NCBI GenBank assembly: GCA_022710385.1
Contig: JAKLGZ010000002.1
Location: 1-55,800, forward strand
DNA from: Methanoregula sp.
GTDB lineage: Archaea; Halobacteriota; Methanomicrobia; Methanomicrobiales; Methanospirillaceae
Direction: 5' to 3'
Length of the DNA stretch: 55,800 bases
A program made the translations under genes and the position numbers. Under the pieces are notes generated by a model. That model worked only from the letters and a program-made list of their open reading frames with translations, was not told the origin of the DNA and ran no database searches. How positions within the stretch are numbered: position 1 is the stretch's first letter; every line of letters begins with the position of its first letter. Below are positions 8,021-16,781 of this stretch, piece after piece.

Positions 8021-9646
8021 ATGCATTCTGACGCGGTGGATACGGCGCATGTACTCGTGATTGGGAGTGGCGGTGCAGGTGTCCGTGCGGCGATTGAGGC
8101 TGCAGGATACGGCGAGACCATGCTCGTTTCAAAGACCCTCACCGGAAAGGGGGGCTGCACAACGATGGCAGAAGGGGGTTACAATGCTGTCCTCAGGGAG
8201 GCCGACGCCTGTGAGATACATTATGAAGATACGCTGAAGGGTGGTGCGTATCTCAATGACCCTGAACTCGTTCAGATCCTCGTTCATGAAGCACCGCAGC
8301 GGATCAGGGATCTCCTGGAATGGGGAGCCGTCTTTGATGTTACGGACAGCTGTGAAGTTGCCCAGCGACCGTTCGGGGGGCAGCGGTTCCCCAGGACCTG
8401 CTATGCCGGTGACCGTACCGGCCATGAGATGATATCAACCCTGGTCGACCGGCTCCATGGTACCGGTGTCCGGATTGAGAACGAAGTCACCGTCATTTCA
8501 CTCCTGCAGGAGGGTCAGAGGGTGAGCGGGGCAATCGGTCTCGACCGGCAGGGAGCGATCCGGGTCATGCTTGCGGATGCCACCATACTTGCCACAGGGG
8601 GAGGTACCCGGATATATGATATTTCCACGAACTCTTCAAGCGGGACGGGTGACGGATATGCCATCGGGTACAACGCAGGTGCCGAGCTGATCGACATGGA
8701 GCAGATCCAGTTCCACCCGACAGGAGCAGTCTATCCCTATGATGCACGGGGAAGACTCGTCACCGAGGCAGTTCGTGGGGAAGGGGGGATCCTGAAGAAT
8801 GTGGAGGGAGAGCGGTTCATGAAACGCTATGATCCCGAGCGCATGGAACTCTCCACAAGAGACGTGGTCGCACGGGCGATTGCAACCGAGATTCTGGAGG
8901 GAAAAGGGACGAAAAACGGGGGAGTGTACCTGGATGTGACGCACCTCCCCCGATCCCAGATAGAGAGCAGGCTACCGGTCATGCTCGAGCAGTTCCTCAA
9001 GTTCGGGATTGATATCCGTGATGTCCCCATGGAAGTCGCCCCTACTGCCCACCATATCATGGGAGGGCTCCGGATAACAACGATGGGAGAGACAACACTT
9101 CCCTGCCTTTATGCCTGCGGGGAAGTATCGGGGGGGGTTCATGGTGCGAACCGGCTTGGTGGAAATGCCCTCGCTGAAACACAGGTCTTTGGTAAACGAG
9201 CAGGAGAGGCGGCAGGGAGGGTAAAAGAGCGGAAAAAGGCAGCGGATCAGAAGATGATCGAGGATGCAGAACAGCGTATCTCCTCATTCAATCAGGGGGA
9301 CGTTGCGCCATCGGCCATCGTCCGCTCTCTCCAGACCACAATGTGGGAGGGGGCAGGTATCTTCAGGAACGGTCCCGACCTTCAAAAGACACTGGGGATA
9401 ATCAGGCACCTGCAGACACTCAATCCGAAGGCAGCATCACCGGCAAATTTCGCCGAATGTTGCATTCTCCAGAATATGCTGACCACTGCCTCGCTGGTGG
9501 TCAGATCTGCCCTGCTTCGGAAGGAATCGCGGGGAGCACATCTCAGGCGCGATATCTCCCAGAACTGGGATCCGGAACACTCCCCCTATGGGCATACCTA
9601 TCTCTCGCTGTCGCGGGAAGGGATCGAAACGAGGGCTGTGACATGA
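8021..9646 (+). CDS. tfrA: CoM/CoB-linked fumarate reductase subunit A (flavoprotein)
   Basis: The 541-residue flavoprotein belongs to the succinate dehydrogenase/fumarate reductase family. It has the FAD-binding GSGGAG near residue 14, TGGGTRIY, the substrate-region HPTG, and the C-terminal AHHIMGGLRIT with GGVHGANRLGGNAL. With TfrB it reduces fumarate to succinate using coenzymes M and B and releases the heterodisulfide, as described for Methanothermobacter; it feeds the reductive branch toward 2-oxoglutarate. It is taken as TfrA rather than SdhA because the neighbour carries HdrB-type domains. The ATG lies about 20 bases past a TATA-like AGTATATGA, so the mRNA may be leaderless. Confidence 0.9.
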   Translation: MHSDAVDTAHVLVIGSGGAGVRAAIEAAGYGETMLVSKTLTGKGGCTTMAEGGYNAVLREADACEIHYEDTLKGGAYLNDPELVQILVHEAPQRIRDLLEWGAVFDVTDSCEVAQRPFGGQRFPRTCYAGDRTGHEMISTLVDRLHGTGVRIENEVTVISLLQEGQRVSGAIGLDRQGAIRVMLADATILATGGGTRIYDISTNSSSGTGDGYAIGYNAGAELIDMEQIQFHPTGAVYPYDARGRLVTEAVRGEGGILKNVEGERFMKRYDPERMELSTRDVVARAIATEILEGKGTKNGGVYLDVTHLPRSQIESRLPVMLEQFLKFGIDIRDVPMEVAPTAHHIMGGLRITTMGETTLPCLYACGEVSGGVHGANRLGGNALAETQVFGKRAGEAAGRVKERKKAADQKMIEDAEQRISSFNQGDVAPSAIVRSLQTTMWEGAGIFRNGPDLQKTLGIIRHLQTLNPKAASPANFAECCILQNMLTTASLVVRSALLRKESRGAHLRRDISQNWDPEHSPYGHTYLSLSREGIETRAVT

Positions 9647-11109
9647 GAGAGATCTCCGTCAAGGTATTCCGGTTTGACCCATCATCCGATACCACCCCCC
9701 ATCTCCAGAATTACCTTGTAAGTGTCAAGGAAGGAGCTCGAGTCCTCCATGTGCTGCATGCCATCCATGATGAGCACGATCCCTCACTCTCGTACCGCTA
9801 CTGCTGCGGTTCTGGCCAATGCGGGAGTTGTGCCGTGAAGCTGAACGGTCAGCCGGTCCTCGCCTGCATGGAGGAAGCTCGTGACGAGATGATTATCGAG
9901 CCGCTCGACCTCCCGATCAAAAAAGATCTCATCGTGGATATGGAACCCTATCTCGATCGTATCTCTTCTCTTGTCCCGGGTGCAGAATTCCGGATGCCTG
10001 CTCCTGATGAGGTGGAGGCGATAAAGCCACTGAGAAGCTGCATCGAGTGCCTCGCCTGCGTATCGGCCTGTCCTGCACTCAAAGTGATCGATTTTGCGGG
10101 GCCTGCTGCGATGCGGGAGGATATGCGCCTCTCCCTAGATCCCAGGGATACCTGCGACCGTGTCACTGAAGCAGTGAGTGAAGGACTGTTCACCTGCACA
10201 TCATGCCAGTCCTGCTGGAAAGTCTGCCCGAAAAATATTGAGATCCCGGGAAAAGCTATCGAAAAACTGAGGGCTCTTGCCAACCGGAAAGGGCTTACCC
10301 TGCCTCGTCACCAGGAGGTAGAGAAACTGGTAAGGGAGACTGGGAGGAGTGTAGACCGGACCGGGACGACGTTCCTTGAGCAAGTACCAGAAATCCTTGA
10401 ACCCGAGGGGGAGGTAAAAGCCACTGTGGGGTTCTTTGTCGGCTGTATGTACAATATGCGTCTTCCCCAGACTGCCCTTGATGCCATGGAAGTTCTAAGG
10501 CGGAATGGCATCCGGGTTATCATACCAAAGGAGCAGGTCTGTTGCGGATCACCTCTCATCAGGACCGGCCAGATTGAATTTCTTGACACCCTCAAGAGCA
10601 GGAATATCAACGCCTATGTATTCCGGAATATTGACACCGTGATGACCATGTGTGCAGGGTGCGGATCGACCCTGAAGAACGATTACCGGACACCGTTCAA
10701 GGTGATGGACATCAACGAGGTACTCCTCAGGTACGGGATTGAGCCCCCTGCACGACTCCCGATAAAAGCCACCTACCACGATCCCTGTCATCTCCTCAGA
10801 GGACAGGGGATACGGACACAGCCGCGGGAACTGATCAGTAAGGTTGTCGACCTCGTAGAGATGCCGGCGATCTGCTGCGGCTCGGGCGGAGGAGTGCGGT
10901 CTGGGATGCCCCAGGAGGCTGCCGCACTGGGGGAGAACCGACGAAATGAGATAGATAAAACCGGGGCAGATCTGGTTATCAGCTCCTGCCCCTTCTGCGA
11001 GTTCCACATAAAGGAACATACCGATAAACCGGTCAAGAACGTGGCCACGGTGCTCCTTGAGGGGTACAAAGAAAAAGATCGGAGAACTGCCCAAAAAGAG
11101 ACCTGTTAG
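9643..11109 (+). CDS. tfrB: CoM/CoB-linked fumarate reductase subunit B (Fe-S, HdrB-like)
   Basis: The 488-residue protein has, in order, a plant-type [2Fe-2S] site (CCGSGQCGSC, about residues 50-60, then a distal Cys), two ferredoxin motifs (CIECLACVSACP and CTSCQSCWKVCP) and two CCG domains (EQVCCGS with CAGCGS, then HDPCHLL with CCGSGGG) as in heterodisulfide reductase HdrB. That combination defines TfrB, which oxidises the CoM and CoB thiols and passes electrons to TfrA. ATG 9643 overlaps the tfrA stop in ATGA, showing coupling; the frame is open upstream but shadows tfrA. Length matches the Methanothermobacter subunit. Confidence 0.93.
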   Translation: MREISVKVFRFDPSSDTTPHLQNYLVSVKEGARVLHVLHAIHDEHDPSLSYRYCCGSGQCGSCAVKLNGQPVLACMEEARDEMIIEPLDLPIKKDLIVDMEPYLDRISSLVPGAEFRMPAPDEVEAIKPLRSCIECLACVSACPALKVIDFAGPAAMREDMRLSLDPRDTCDRVTEAVSEGLFTCTSCQSCWKVCPKNIEIPGKAIEKLRALANRKGLTLPRHQEVEKLVRETGRSVDRTGTTFLEQVPEILEPEGEVKATVGFFVGCMYNMRLPQTALDAMEVLRRNGIRVIIPKEQVCCGSPLIRTGQIEFLDTLKSRNINAYVFRNIDTVMTMCAGCGSTLKNDYRTPFKVMDINEVLLRYGIEPPARLPIKATYHDPCHLLRGQGIRTQPRELISKVVDLVEMPAICCGSGGGVRSGMPQEAAALGENRRNEIDKTGADLVISSCPFCEFHIKEHTDKPVKNVATVLLEGYKEKDRRTAQKETC

Positions 11110-11123
11110 GTCATCCCTGTTTT

Positions 11124-11678
11124 TCAGATTCTTGCCATCAGGGTCAATGCTATGCAGACAATTACCGGGATGGTAAGGTTATCATCAACGGGCGAGAGAA
11201 GCTCCGTTATACCGGCGAGGAGTACTGAAACTGCTGCCTGGACCGGGGGCAGGAGCGGAAGCAGTGCGAAAAAGGTGACTCCAATCCCTGCAATGGTTCC
11301 TTCCGCAGTCTTTTTTCCGACAACCGGATGTTTCCCAAAATAATAACCGGCCAGTGTCGCCACACCATCCAGGAGAGAAAGGGTTACAACAGCAGGAACC
11401 ACCACTTCCTTTTCGAAGAGTACAAGACAGAAGAGCGAACTCAGGGCAAAGGAGAGTGCTCCTTTTCCCGGTCGGACGTTCTCGCGTTCAAGCTTGTCAA
11501 CAAGGACCGATATCAGCGGCACCCGGAACCCCCGCACAAGGGCATCCCGGATGATGATCCCGGCAAAAGTTCCGGTCATGAGCACAGGAAGCGCGATATG
11601 TAGAGGGGTAAGCTGGATAAGGGCGGCGATTCCGAGCCCGAAAATAATATGGACCAGTTTTCGGGGGATCTCGCGCAT
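11124..11678 (-). CDS. CTP-dependent lipid (dolichol/diacylglycerol) kinase-like membrane protein
   Basis: This 184-residue protein is almost entirely hydrophobic, with about five or six membrane segments. REIPRKLVHIIFGL at the start and YYFGKHPVVGKKTAEGTIAG in the middle match the SEC59/DGK1/VTE5 group of CTP-using polyprenol or diacylglycerol kinases. In an archaeon the substrate could be dolichol or another isoprenoid alcohol; that is inference. It is convergent with tfrB, 14 bases away, with no obvious functional tie. Confidence 0.75.
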   Translation of the reverse strand: MREIPRKLVHIIFGLGIAALIQLTPLHIALPVLMTGTFAGIIIRDALVRGFRVPLISVLVDKLERENVRPGKGALSFALSSLFCLVLFEKEVVVPAVVTLSLLDGVATLAGYYFGKHPVVGKKTAEGTIAGIGVTFFALLPLLPPVQAAVSVLLAGITELLSPVDDNLTIPVIVCIALTLMARI

Positions 11679-11780
11679 ATGATTGGTGGTTGGTAATAAA
11701 GCCCCATAAGGTATCCGATCGCGGGTTCAGGGTTGGTATTGATAAGAAAGGCTGCTGATTAATTGATCCGGAAAATCTCC

Positions 11781-13013
11781 ATGAATCCCGATGATGATTC
11801 AGAGAGCGAATTCAAGAACCTGGTACTCCGGTCTTGTCCTTTTCACGATGGAGAGACTATCGATATTGCGGGTATCAGAATCACCCGTTATTCCGGTGAG
11901 TTCTGGACCTCGGCTCAGAGGAAGGCATCTTCTGTCCATGAAATCTCCTACAGGGCCTGTTTCAAACCGCAGCTCCCCCACTTCTTCATCAAAAACCTGA
12001 CAGGGGTTGGCTCCAGGATCTATGACCCGTTCTCGGGGAGGGGAACAACCGTGATCGAGGCCGGCCTGCTTGGGAGGCAGATCGCCTCCAATGATGCTAA
12101 CCCCCTCAGCCGGATCCTCACAAGGCCCAGGTTCTTCATCCCTGCCGAAAAGCAGGTCGCCGCACGAATGGCAGAGATTCCAGCGGGAACCGGCGAGAGA
12201 GCCGAGATAGACCTCTCCATGTTTTACGATCAAAAGACGGAGGGTGAGATTGTATCCTTACGCCAGTATCTCATCAACCGGGAAGAAACCGGAAGAATGG
12301 ATTCTGTCGATTCATGGATACGGATGGTGGCAACCAGCAGGCTGACCGGCCATTCCGCAGGCTTCTTCTCGGTATATACCCTCCCTCCAAACCAGGCCGT
12401 CTCCCCGGAACGCCAGGTCCTGATCAACCAGCGGAGAGCCCAGGTGCCGGAGTACCGGAATATCCGGGACCTTATCCTGAGAAAGACCCGATCGCTTGTC
12501 AGGGATCTCACCCCGGAAGAACGCACCAGACTGAACAATGCAGGAAAAAGCGGCCTCTTCATGACAGGAGATTCCGGCTCAACCACACCAATCCCGGATG
12601 AATCGGTCACCCTGACGGTCACTTCACCTCCCTTCCTTGACACGGTCCAGTATGCGAAGGACAACTGGTTACGGTGCTGGTTTTGCGGGATCGATGCGGT
12701 AGCAGTAGAACGCGGCCTTACCGTGACCCGGTCTCTAGCAGACTGGTGTAACGCGATGGGGAGTACCTTCCGAGAACTGTTCAGGATCACGGTTCCCGGG
12801 GGGTATGTCGCATTCGAAGTCGGAGAGGTACGGGGGGGGAGTATCCTGCTGGATGAACAGGTGCTTCCCGTCGGTGCTGCGGCAGGATTTGTGCCCCTTG
12901 GTATCCTTGTCAACCTCCAGCAGTTTACCAAAACATCCCATATCTGGGGGATAGGAAACAACGCCTCGGGGACGAATACCAACCGGATCGTGGTCTTCAG
13001 AAAAGAGGTCTAG
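11781..13013 (+). CDS. Orphan DNA methyltransferase (amino-group type)
   Basis: The 410-residue product contains the AdoMet-binding motif DPFSGRGTT near residue 82 and the catalytic motif TSPPF near residue 281. TSPP-type motifs are typical of enzymes that methylate N4 of cytosine, with N6-adenine also possible. Motif I comes before motif IV, with about 190 residues between them that may hold target-recognition elements. No restriction endonuclase or specificity gene is adjacent, so it is an orphan. ATG 11781 is chosen; an in-frame TTG at 11763 is possible. Neither has a strong ribosome binding site. Confidence 0.8.
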   Translation: MNPDDDSESEFKNLVLRSCPFHDGETIDIAGIRITRYSGEFWTSAQRKASSVHEISYRACFKPQLPHFFIKNLTGVGSRIYDPFSGRGTTVIEAGLLGRQIASNDANPLSRILTRPRFFIPAEKQVAARMAEIPAGTGERAEIDLSMFYDQKTEGEIVSLRQYLINREETGRMDSVDSWIRMVATSRLTGHSAGFFSVYTLPPNQAVSPERQVLINQRRAQVPEYRNIRDLILRKTRSLVRDLTPEERTRLNNAGKSGLFMTGDSGSTTPIPDESVTLTVTSPPFLDTVQYAKDNWLRCWFCGIDAVAVERGLTVTRSLADWCNAMGSTFRELFRITVPGGYVAFEVGEVRGGSILLDEQVLPVGAAAGFVPLGILVNLQQFTKTSHIWGIGNNASGTNTNRIVVFRKEV

Positions 13014-13024
13014 GGGGAGAGGGA

Positions 13025-14173
13025 TCACTTCATCAGGTACTCGTATGCGGAGAGTGCTGCCTTTGCCCCTTCCCCGGCCGCCGTGATAATCTGTTTTGTC
13101 CTGATATTTGTGATATCCCCTGCAGCAAAGATGCCGGGAACGCTGGTGTGGCAGTTGATATCGATCACAACCTCCATGTCAGGATTCATGTCCACGATCC
13201 CTTCCAGAAAAGCGGTATTGGGGATCCATCCTATCTCGGCAAACAATCCGTTCACCAGCAGATCGGTCTCTTTTCCTGAAGCGCGGTCCTTCAAGGTGAT
13301 TCCGGAAAGCATGCTGTTGCCCTGGAGACGGGACACCACGCTGTTCATATGGGTGATGATATTTGATTTCTTTTCAAATGCCCTGACATAGACCTCATCC
13401 GCCTTTATAGTACTTCTCACGATGAGGTGCACCTCCCGGGCAATTCCGCTCATCTCGATCGCAGTCTGGAGCGCAGAATTCCCTCCCCCGACAACGGCAA
13501 CCACCTTGTCCCGGAAGAGCGGGCCGTCGCATGTCGAACAGACCGAGAGACCTCGCCCCAGATACCGTTCCTCCCCCTCGACCCCCAGTTTCCTCGGTTG
13601 TTTGCCCTGGGTAAGGATAACTGCACGGGCCCGGTATGCTGCTCCCGTCGCCGTGTTCACGATAAATTCGTTGCCGCTCCGGTCGAGGATCAGCACTTTA
13701 TCGATCTCGAGGTGAAGATCGAGTGACCTGACCTGCTCCTCGAACTTTCGCATCAGGTCATCCCCGGTAATCATCCGGTACCCCATGTAGTTCTCGATCG
13801 CCCAGGACTCACTAGCCTGGCCCCCGATGTTCTCACTGACGATCAGAGTCTTCAATAATTTCCTGGCACAGTATACTCCTGCAGTCAGGCCTGCCGGGCC
13901 CGCCCCGATAATCAGGACATCGAAGACTACCCCTCCTTTCTCTTCTCCGAACAGTTCATTCAGGCGCTGGGCATCATATCCCACGATCACTTCATCGTCA
14001 ACCGTGACGACCGGTACCCCGTACTGTCCGGATAGCTCGATCATCTTCTTTGCCTGCTCCTTGTCAGTCCCGACATCCACAGGGAGATAATCCACCCCTT
14101 GTCGTTCGAGGAACGCTTTTACCATCCGGCAATAGGGGCAGTTCTGGGTTGAGTATACAGTAACCTTCGGCAT
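13025..14173 (-). CDS. trxB: Glutaredoxin-thioredoxin reductase fusion protein
   Basis: The 382-residue protein joins a glutaredoxin-like domain (residues 1-78, redox site CPYC at 12-15) to a thioredoxin reductase (about 85-382). The reductase half has GAGPAG at 90-95, the redox pair CSTC at 212-215, the second nucleotide site VVGGGNSA, and the C-terminal FAAGD. The flavin domain probably reduces its own N-terminal domain, and perhaps separate thioredoxins such as that at 1408. ATG 14173 begins the glutaredoxin fold; the frame is open to 14374 but shadows the rubrerythrin 3' end. It lies 152 bases downstream of rubrerythrin on the same strand. Confidence 0.92.
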   Translation of the reverse strand: MPKVTVYSTQNCPYCRMVKAFLERQGVDYLPVDVGTDKEQAKKMIELSGQYGVPVVTVDDEVIVGYDAQRLNELFGEEKGGVVFDVLIIGAGPAGLTAGVYCARKLLKTLIVSENIGGQASESWAIENYMGYRMITGDDLMRKFEEQVRSLDLHLEIDKVLILDRSGNEFIVNTATGAAYRARAVILTQGKQPRKLGVEGEERYLGRGLSVCSTCDGPLFRDKVVAVVGGGNSALQTAIEMSGIAREVHLIVRSTIKADEVYVRAFEKKSNIITHMNSVVSRLQGNSMLSGITLKDRASGKETDLLVNGLFAEIGWIPNTAFLEGIVDMNPDMEVVIDINCHTSVPGIFAAGDITNIRTKQIITAAGEGAKAALSAYEYLMK

Positions 14174-14325
14174 GCAAATCGAGTTTGCCTTTATCCGGTA
14201 ATTAAAGTGTGGGAGCTGGACAGTATCAGGAGAACAGAATGGGAGGAACCGCTCATCGTTCCCTGAATAACATGAGATGAGACCGATATCCGGAGGGAAA
14301 AAAAATGAATTGGGGGTAGTGGAAG

Positions 14326-14826
14326 TTATTCGATCGTTTTGAATACTTTCCTGACTGCATTGCAGATAGGGCACTTTTCAGGGGCGGGACCGAGGAAAAT
14401 GTTGCCACATACGGGGCAGAGAACAACCGCCCGGTTCGAGAGATCCTGTCCATGGTTCAGGGCATTCATTGCTTCCTTGTAAAGGTTGGCATGAACCTCT
14501 TCTGCCTTCATGGCGTACGTAAATACCAGTGCAACGTCACTCTTCTTCTCGGCATCTGCTTCTTTGACAAACGCAGGATACATCTCGGTGTATTCATGCG
14601 TCTCGCCTGAAATTGAACCCTGGATATTCTCCTTGGTGGTCTTGATCGTGCCCATCGCCTTGAGGAGCTTCTTGGCATGGACCGCTTCAGCCTCAGATGC
14701 TGCCTTAAAAAGCCTTGCGATATTTTTGAAACCCTCAGACTCAGCCTGATCTGCAAAGGCTGCATACTTGCGGTTTGCCTGTGACTCCCCGGCATATGCC
14801 TCCATTGCATTCTCCATTGTTGCCAT
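14326..14826 (-). CDS. rbr: Rubrerythrin
   Basis: The 166-residue protein has a four-helix di-iron domain with AGESQANRKY and the second-site TYAMKAEEVHANLY, then a C-terminal rubredoxin knuckle CPVCG with CPIC. Rubrerythrins reduce hydrogen peroxide in anaerobes using electrons from rubredoxin or NAD(P)H oxidoreductases. The gene starts the minus-strand pair rbr-Grx/TrxR and is divergent from the RadC-like gene. Together with the peroxiredoxin and desulforedoxin nearby it marks this stretch as oxygen defence. Confidence 0.95.
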   Translation of the reverse strand: MATMENAMEAYAGESQANRKYAAFADQAESEGFKNIARLFKAASEAEAVHAKKLLKAMGTIKTTKENIQGSISGETHEYTEMYPAFVKEADAEKKSDVALVFTYAMKAEEVHANLYKEAMNALNHGQDLSNRAVVLCPVCGNIFLGPAPEKCPICNAVRKVFKTIE

Positions 14827-14969
14827 GCTCTTATCTGTGGCAACGAATTACATCAAGGTATCCTTTCAGGCTGACACTGCAGGTGATCCGACCACTGATA
14901 GGAGAACATACTCTTTTTCTCATTCCGGGAAGATACAGATGATATCGCGATTGTCCTCGAAGGTGGAAC

Positions 14970-15635
14970 ATGAAAAAGATGCAGGATATCGAAGAACAGG
15001 ACCGGCCGAGGGAGAAGATCCGGAAGAGAGGAGTCACGTGTCTCAGCGATCAGGAACTGATTGTTACCATCCTCGGAAGCGGAGTGCCTGGTAGAAACGT
15101 TAGGGATCTTGCAAAAGAGATCTCTGACATGATAGAGAGAAATCCAGATGCAGTAGGATATCATGAACTTGCCGGGATCAAGGGGATGGGGCCTGCAAAA
15201 ATATCCCAGATCGTCGCCTGCCTTGAGCTCGGCAGGAGAAGGTATTGCCAGCAGGGGAGAAAACCAAAGATCAGTTCACCTTCAGATGTACTCCCGCTCG
15301 TCTCTCATCTATCGGGAAAGAAACAGGAGCACTTTCTCTGCATCACGCTGAACGGTGCAAATGAACCGATTGAGACACGGACCATCTCGATGGGCCTCCT
15401 GAATCACAGCCTTGTCCATCCCCGCGAGGTCTATGCCGATGCAATCACCGACCGGGCTGCATCTATTATCTGCGTCCACAACCACCCTTCAGGAACCCTG
15501 GAGCCGAGCAGTCAGGATCTTACCATCACCCGCCAGCTGGCCGATGCAGGGACCATAGTCGGGATCCGTCTCCTGGATCATCTGATCGTTACCGATTCCG
15601 GATGGCTCTCGATGAAAGAGCGGGGGCTCATCTGA
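14970..15635 (+). CDS. radC: RadC-like JAB/MPN-domain protein
   Basis: The 221-residue product has the RadC layout: an N-terminal helix-hairpin-helix region (AGIKGMGPAKISQI) and a C-terminal JAB domain whose metal motif VHNHPSG, followed by SSQD, is intact. The family is common in bacteria and patchy in archaea. The old assignment to recombinational repair is not supported in bacteria, and the true activity is unsettled. It is convergent with the flavoprotein gene, whose stop directly follows its own (15635/15636). Its place among redox genes may hint at a stress role, but that is a guess. Confidence 0.9.
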   Translation: MKKMQDIEEQDRPREKIRKRGVTCLSDQELIVTILGSGVPGRNVRDLAKEISDMIERNPDAVGYHELAGIKGMGPAKISQIVACLELGRRRYCQQGRKPKISSPSDVLPLVSHLSGKKQEHFLCITLNGANEPIETRTISMGLLNHSLVHPREVYADAITDRAASIICVHNHPSGTLEPSSQDLTITRQLADAGTIVGIRLLDHLIVTDSGWLSMKERGLI

Positions 15636-16235
15636 TCATTCCCTTCCCATGAGGTGCCGGCCGAGTTCACGCCCCTTTGCATAGGCATCATCCATTAACT
15701 CGGGATGTCTTGAAAGATCCTGGAGGGTGTCCATGTCCCTTATGAGGAGATCATCCCAGTACTGCACGTCAATGATGTCAAAAAAAGCATGGACCGTCAT
15801 CTTTGCCCCTTCAAAGACAGAGGGGAGATTCATGCCGGATATTCCGAGATAGAGGCCTAACCTGGATTTTCTTTTTTCTTCGATGACCAGTGGTTTTTTC
15901 CTCACGTATTTTGCCATGAAGTAGACCTGGAAACGGTCAATGAACGACTTCAACATTCCCGGGATTCCCATGGTCATAACAGGAGTGGCGAGGATGACCC
16001 CGTCAATATCGCGGAATTTCCCGTATATTCCCTGCATATCGTCCTTCATTGCGCAGGTCTCATGCTCCCTGCAGAACATGATCTCCCGGCATGCCCTGAT
16101 ATTGAGATTAGTGACCTCAATCTTCTCCACCTCGGCCCCTGCATCCCTCGCTCCCTGTATCGCCCGATCCAACAATTTTGCCGTATTCCCGCTCAAAAGA
16201 GGGCTTCCGAGAAGCGCAATTATCTTTGCTCCCAT
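15636..16235 (-). CDS. Flavodoxin-fold FMN reductase, iron-sulfur flavoprotein-like with a degenerate cluster motif
   Basis: The 199-residue protein has the NADPH-dependent FMN reductase/Isf fold: LLGSPLLSGNT at residues 8-18 for FMN phosphate, and ATPVMTMGIPGMLKSFIDR. In its paralogues at 18030, 18653 and 37147 the cluster motif is Cx2Cx2Cx5C; here the region reads ACREIMFCREHETC, so cysteines 1, 3 and 4 remain but cysteine 2 is isoleucine. A [4Fe-4S] cluster would need another ligand. Isf proteins in methanogens pass electrons from ferredoxin to O2 or peroxide. The gene points away from the zinc-ribbon gene. Confidence 0.85.
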   Translation of the reverse strand: MGAKIIALLGSPLLSGNTAKLLDRAIQGARDAGAEVEKIEVTNLNIRACREIMFCREHETCAMKDDMQGIYGKFRDIDGVILATPVMTMGIPGMLKSFIDRFQVYFMAKYVRKKPLVIEEKRKSRLGLYLGISGMNLPSVFEGAKMTVHAFFDIIDVQYWDDLLIRDMDTLQDLSRHPELMDDAYAKGRELGRHLMGRE

Positions 16236-16354
16236 GAATTAGACTGTTACGTAAGGTTTCCTTTATAGCTTTGGAACCCCCCGCTCTGAACATTTGTCGT
16301 TTATTCCTGCCCGATTTTAACATTTTGCACCGTTAGAATGGAACGATAAAAAGT

Positions 16355-16364
16355 CATAAATAAG
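16355..16364 (+). promoter_or_regulatory. TATA box of the zinc-ribbon gene
   Basis: CATAAATAAG is centred about 28 bases before the GTG at 16388, which would place the transcription start almost at the start codon. A second A/T-rich stretch, TATATAT (16374-16380), is too close to the start to serve. Read from sequence only. Confidence 0.4.
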
Positions 16365-16387
16365 TCCCCCATCTATATATCCGTAAG

Positions 16388-16621
16388 GTGATTAAACTGG
16401 CAGAGAAAGCAAAAGCCGGAGAGAAAGTCGGTCCTGGTAAGTACGTCTGCATCGATTGCGGTCGGGAGATGACTCTCGATAAGTCCGAACAGGATCTCAG
16501 GAAGTGTCCGCAGTGTGCCTGTGAGGAGTACCAGTGCTTCCCGATGCACCACATCCGCCCGGATATTAAGACCCCCGAAGATGCGATGAACCCCCCGAAG
16601 CGGGGCAAGAGCAACCAGTAA
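16388..16621 (+). CDS. Small zinc-ribbon/rubredoxin-like protein
   Basis: This 77-residue protein has two CxxC knuckles, VCIDCGRE and KCPQCACEE, 16 residues apart, which should bind one zinc or iron. A lysine-rich N-terminus and a proline-rich tail (DAMNPPKRGKSNQ) flank it. Similar small proteins are annotated as zinc-ribbon-containing in methanogens; no activity is established. It starts with GTG, the only start available before the first knuckle. It is followed by a hairpin and the desulforedoxin operon, so a redox role is plausible but unproven. Confidence 0.75.
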   Translation: MIKLAEKAKAGEKVGPGKYVCIDCGREMTLDKSEQDLRKCPQCACEEYQCFPMHHIRPDIKTPEDAMNPPKRGKSNQ

Positions 16622-16651
16622 CGTATTGTTTTCAACACGGTTGTGGGAGGA

Positions 16652-16676
16652 CAGGGCAGATCAAAGATCTACCCTG
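16652..16676 (+). promoter_or_regulatory. 11-bp inverted repeat before the desulforedoxin gene
   Basis: CAGGGCAGATC (16652-16662) and GATCTACCCTG (16666-16676) pair with one C-A mismatch around the 3-base loop AAA. It lies about 30 bases after the zinc-ribbon stop and 106 bases before the desulforedoxin ATG. No T-run follows on either strand, so an operator or RNA structure is as likely as a terminator. Confidence 0.4.
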
Positions 16677-16781
16677 AACAGAGAAACCCATAACTTTTTC
16701 TTATCAATACAGGATACAGGGAACTGCCCTGACCGGTACATTCATGAGCTGTACGGACAAGTCAGAAAGAGGTGTTCCAGA

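Noticed and set aside
9343-9642. An upstream extension of tfrB in the same frame
   Set aside because: It lies within tfrA in another frame; the ATGA overlap at 9643 and the match to the [2Fe-2S] domain start fix the true beginning.
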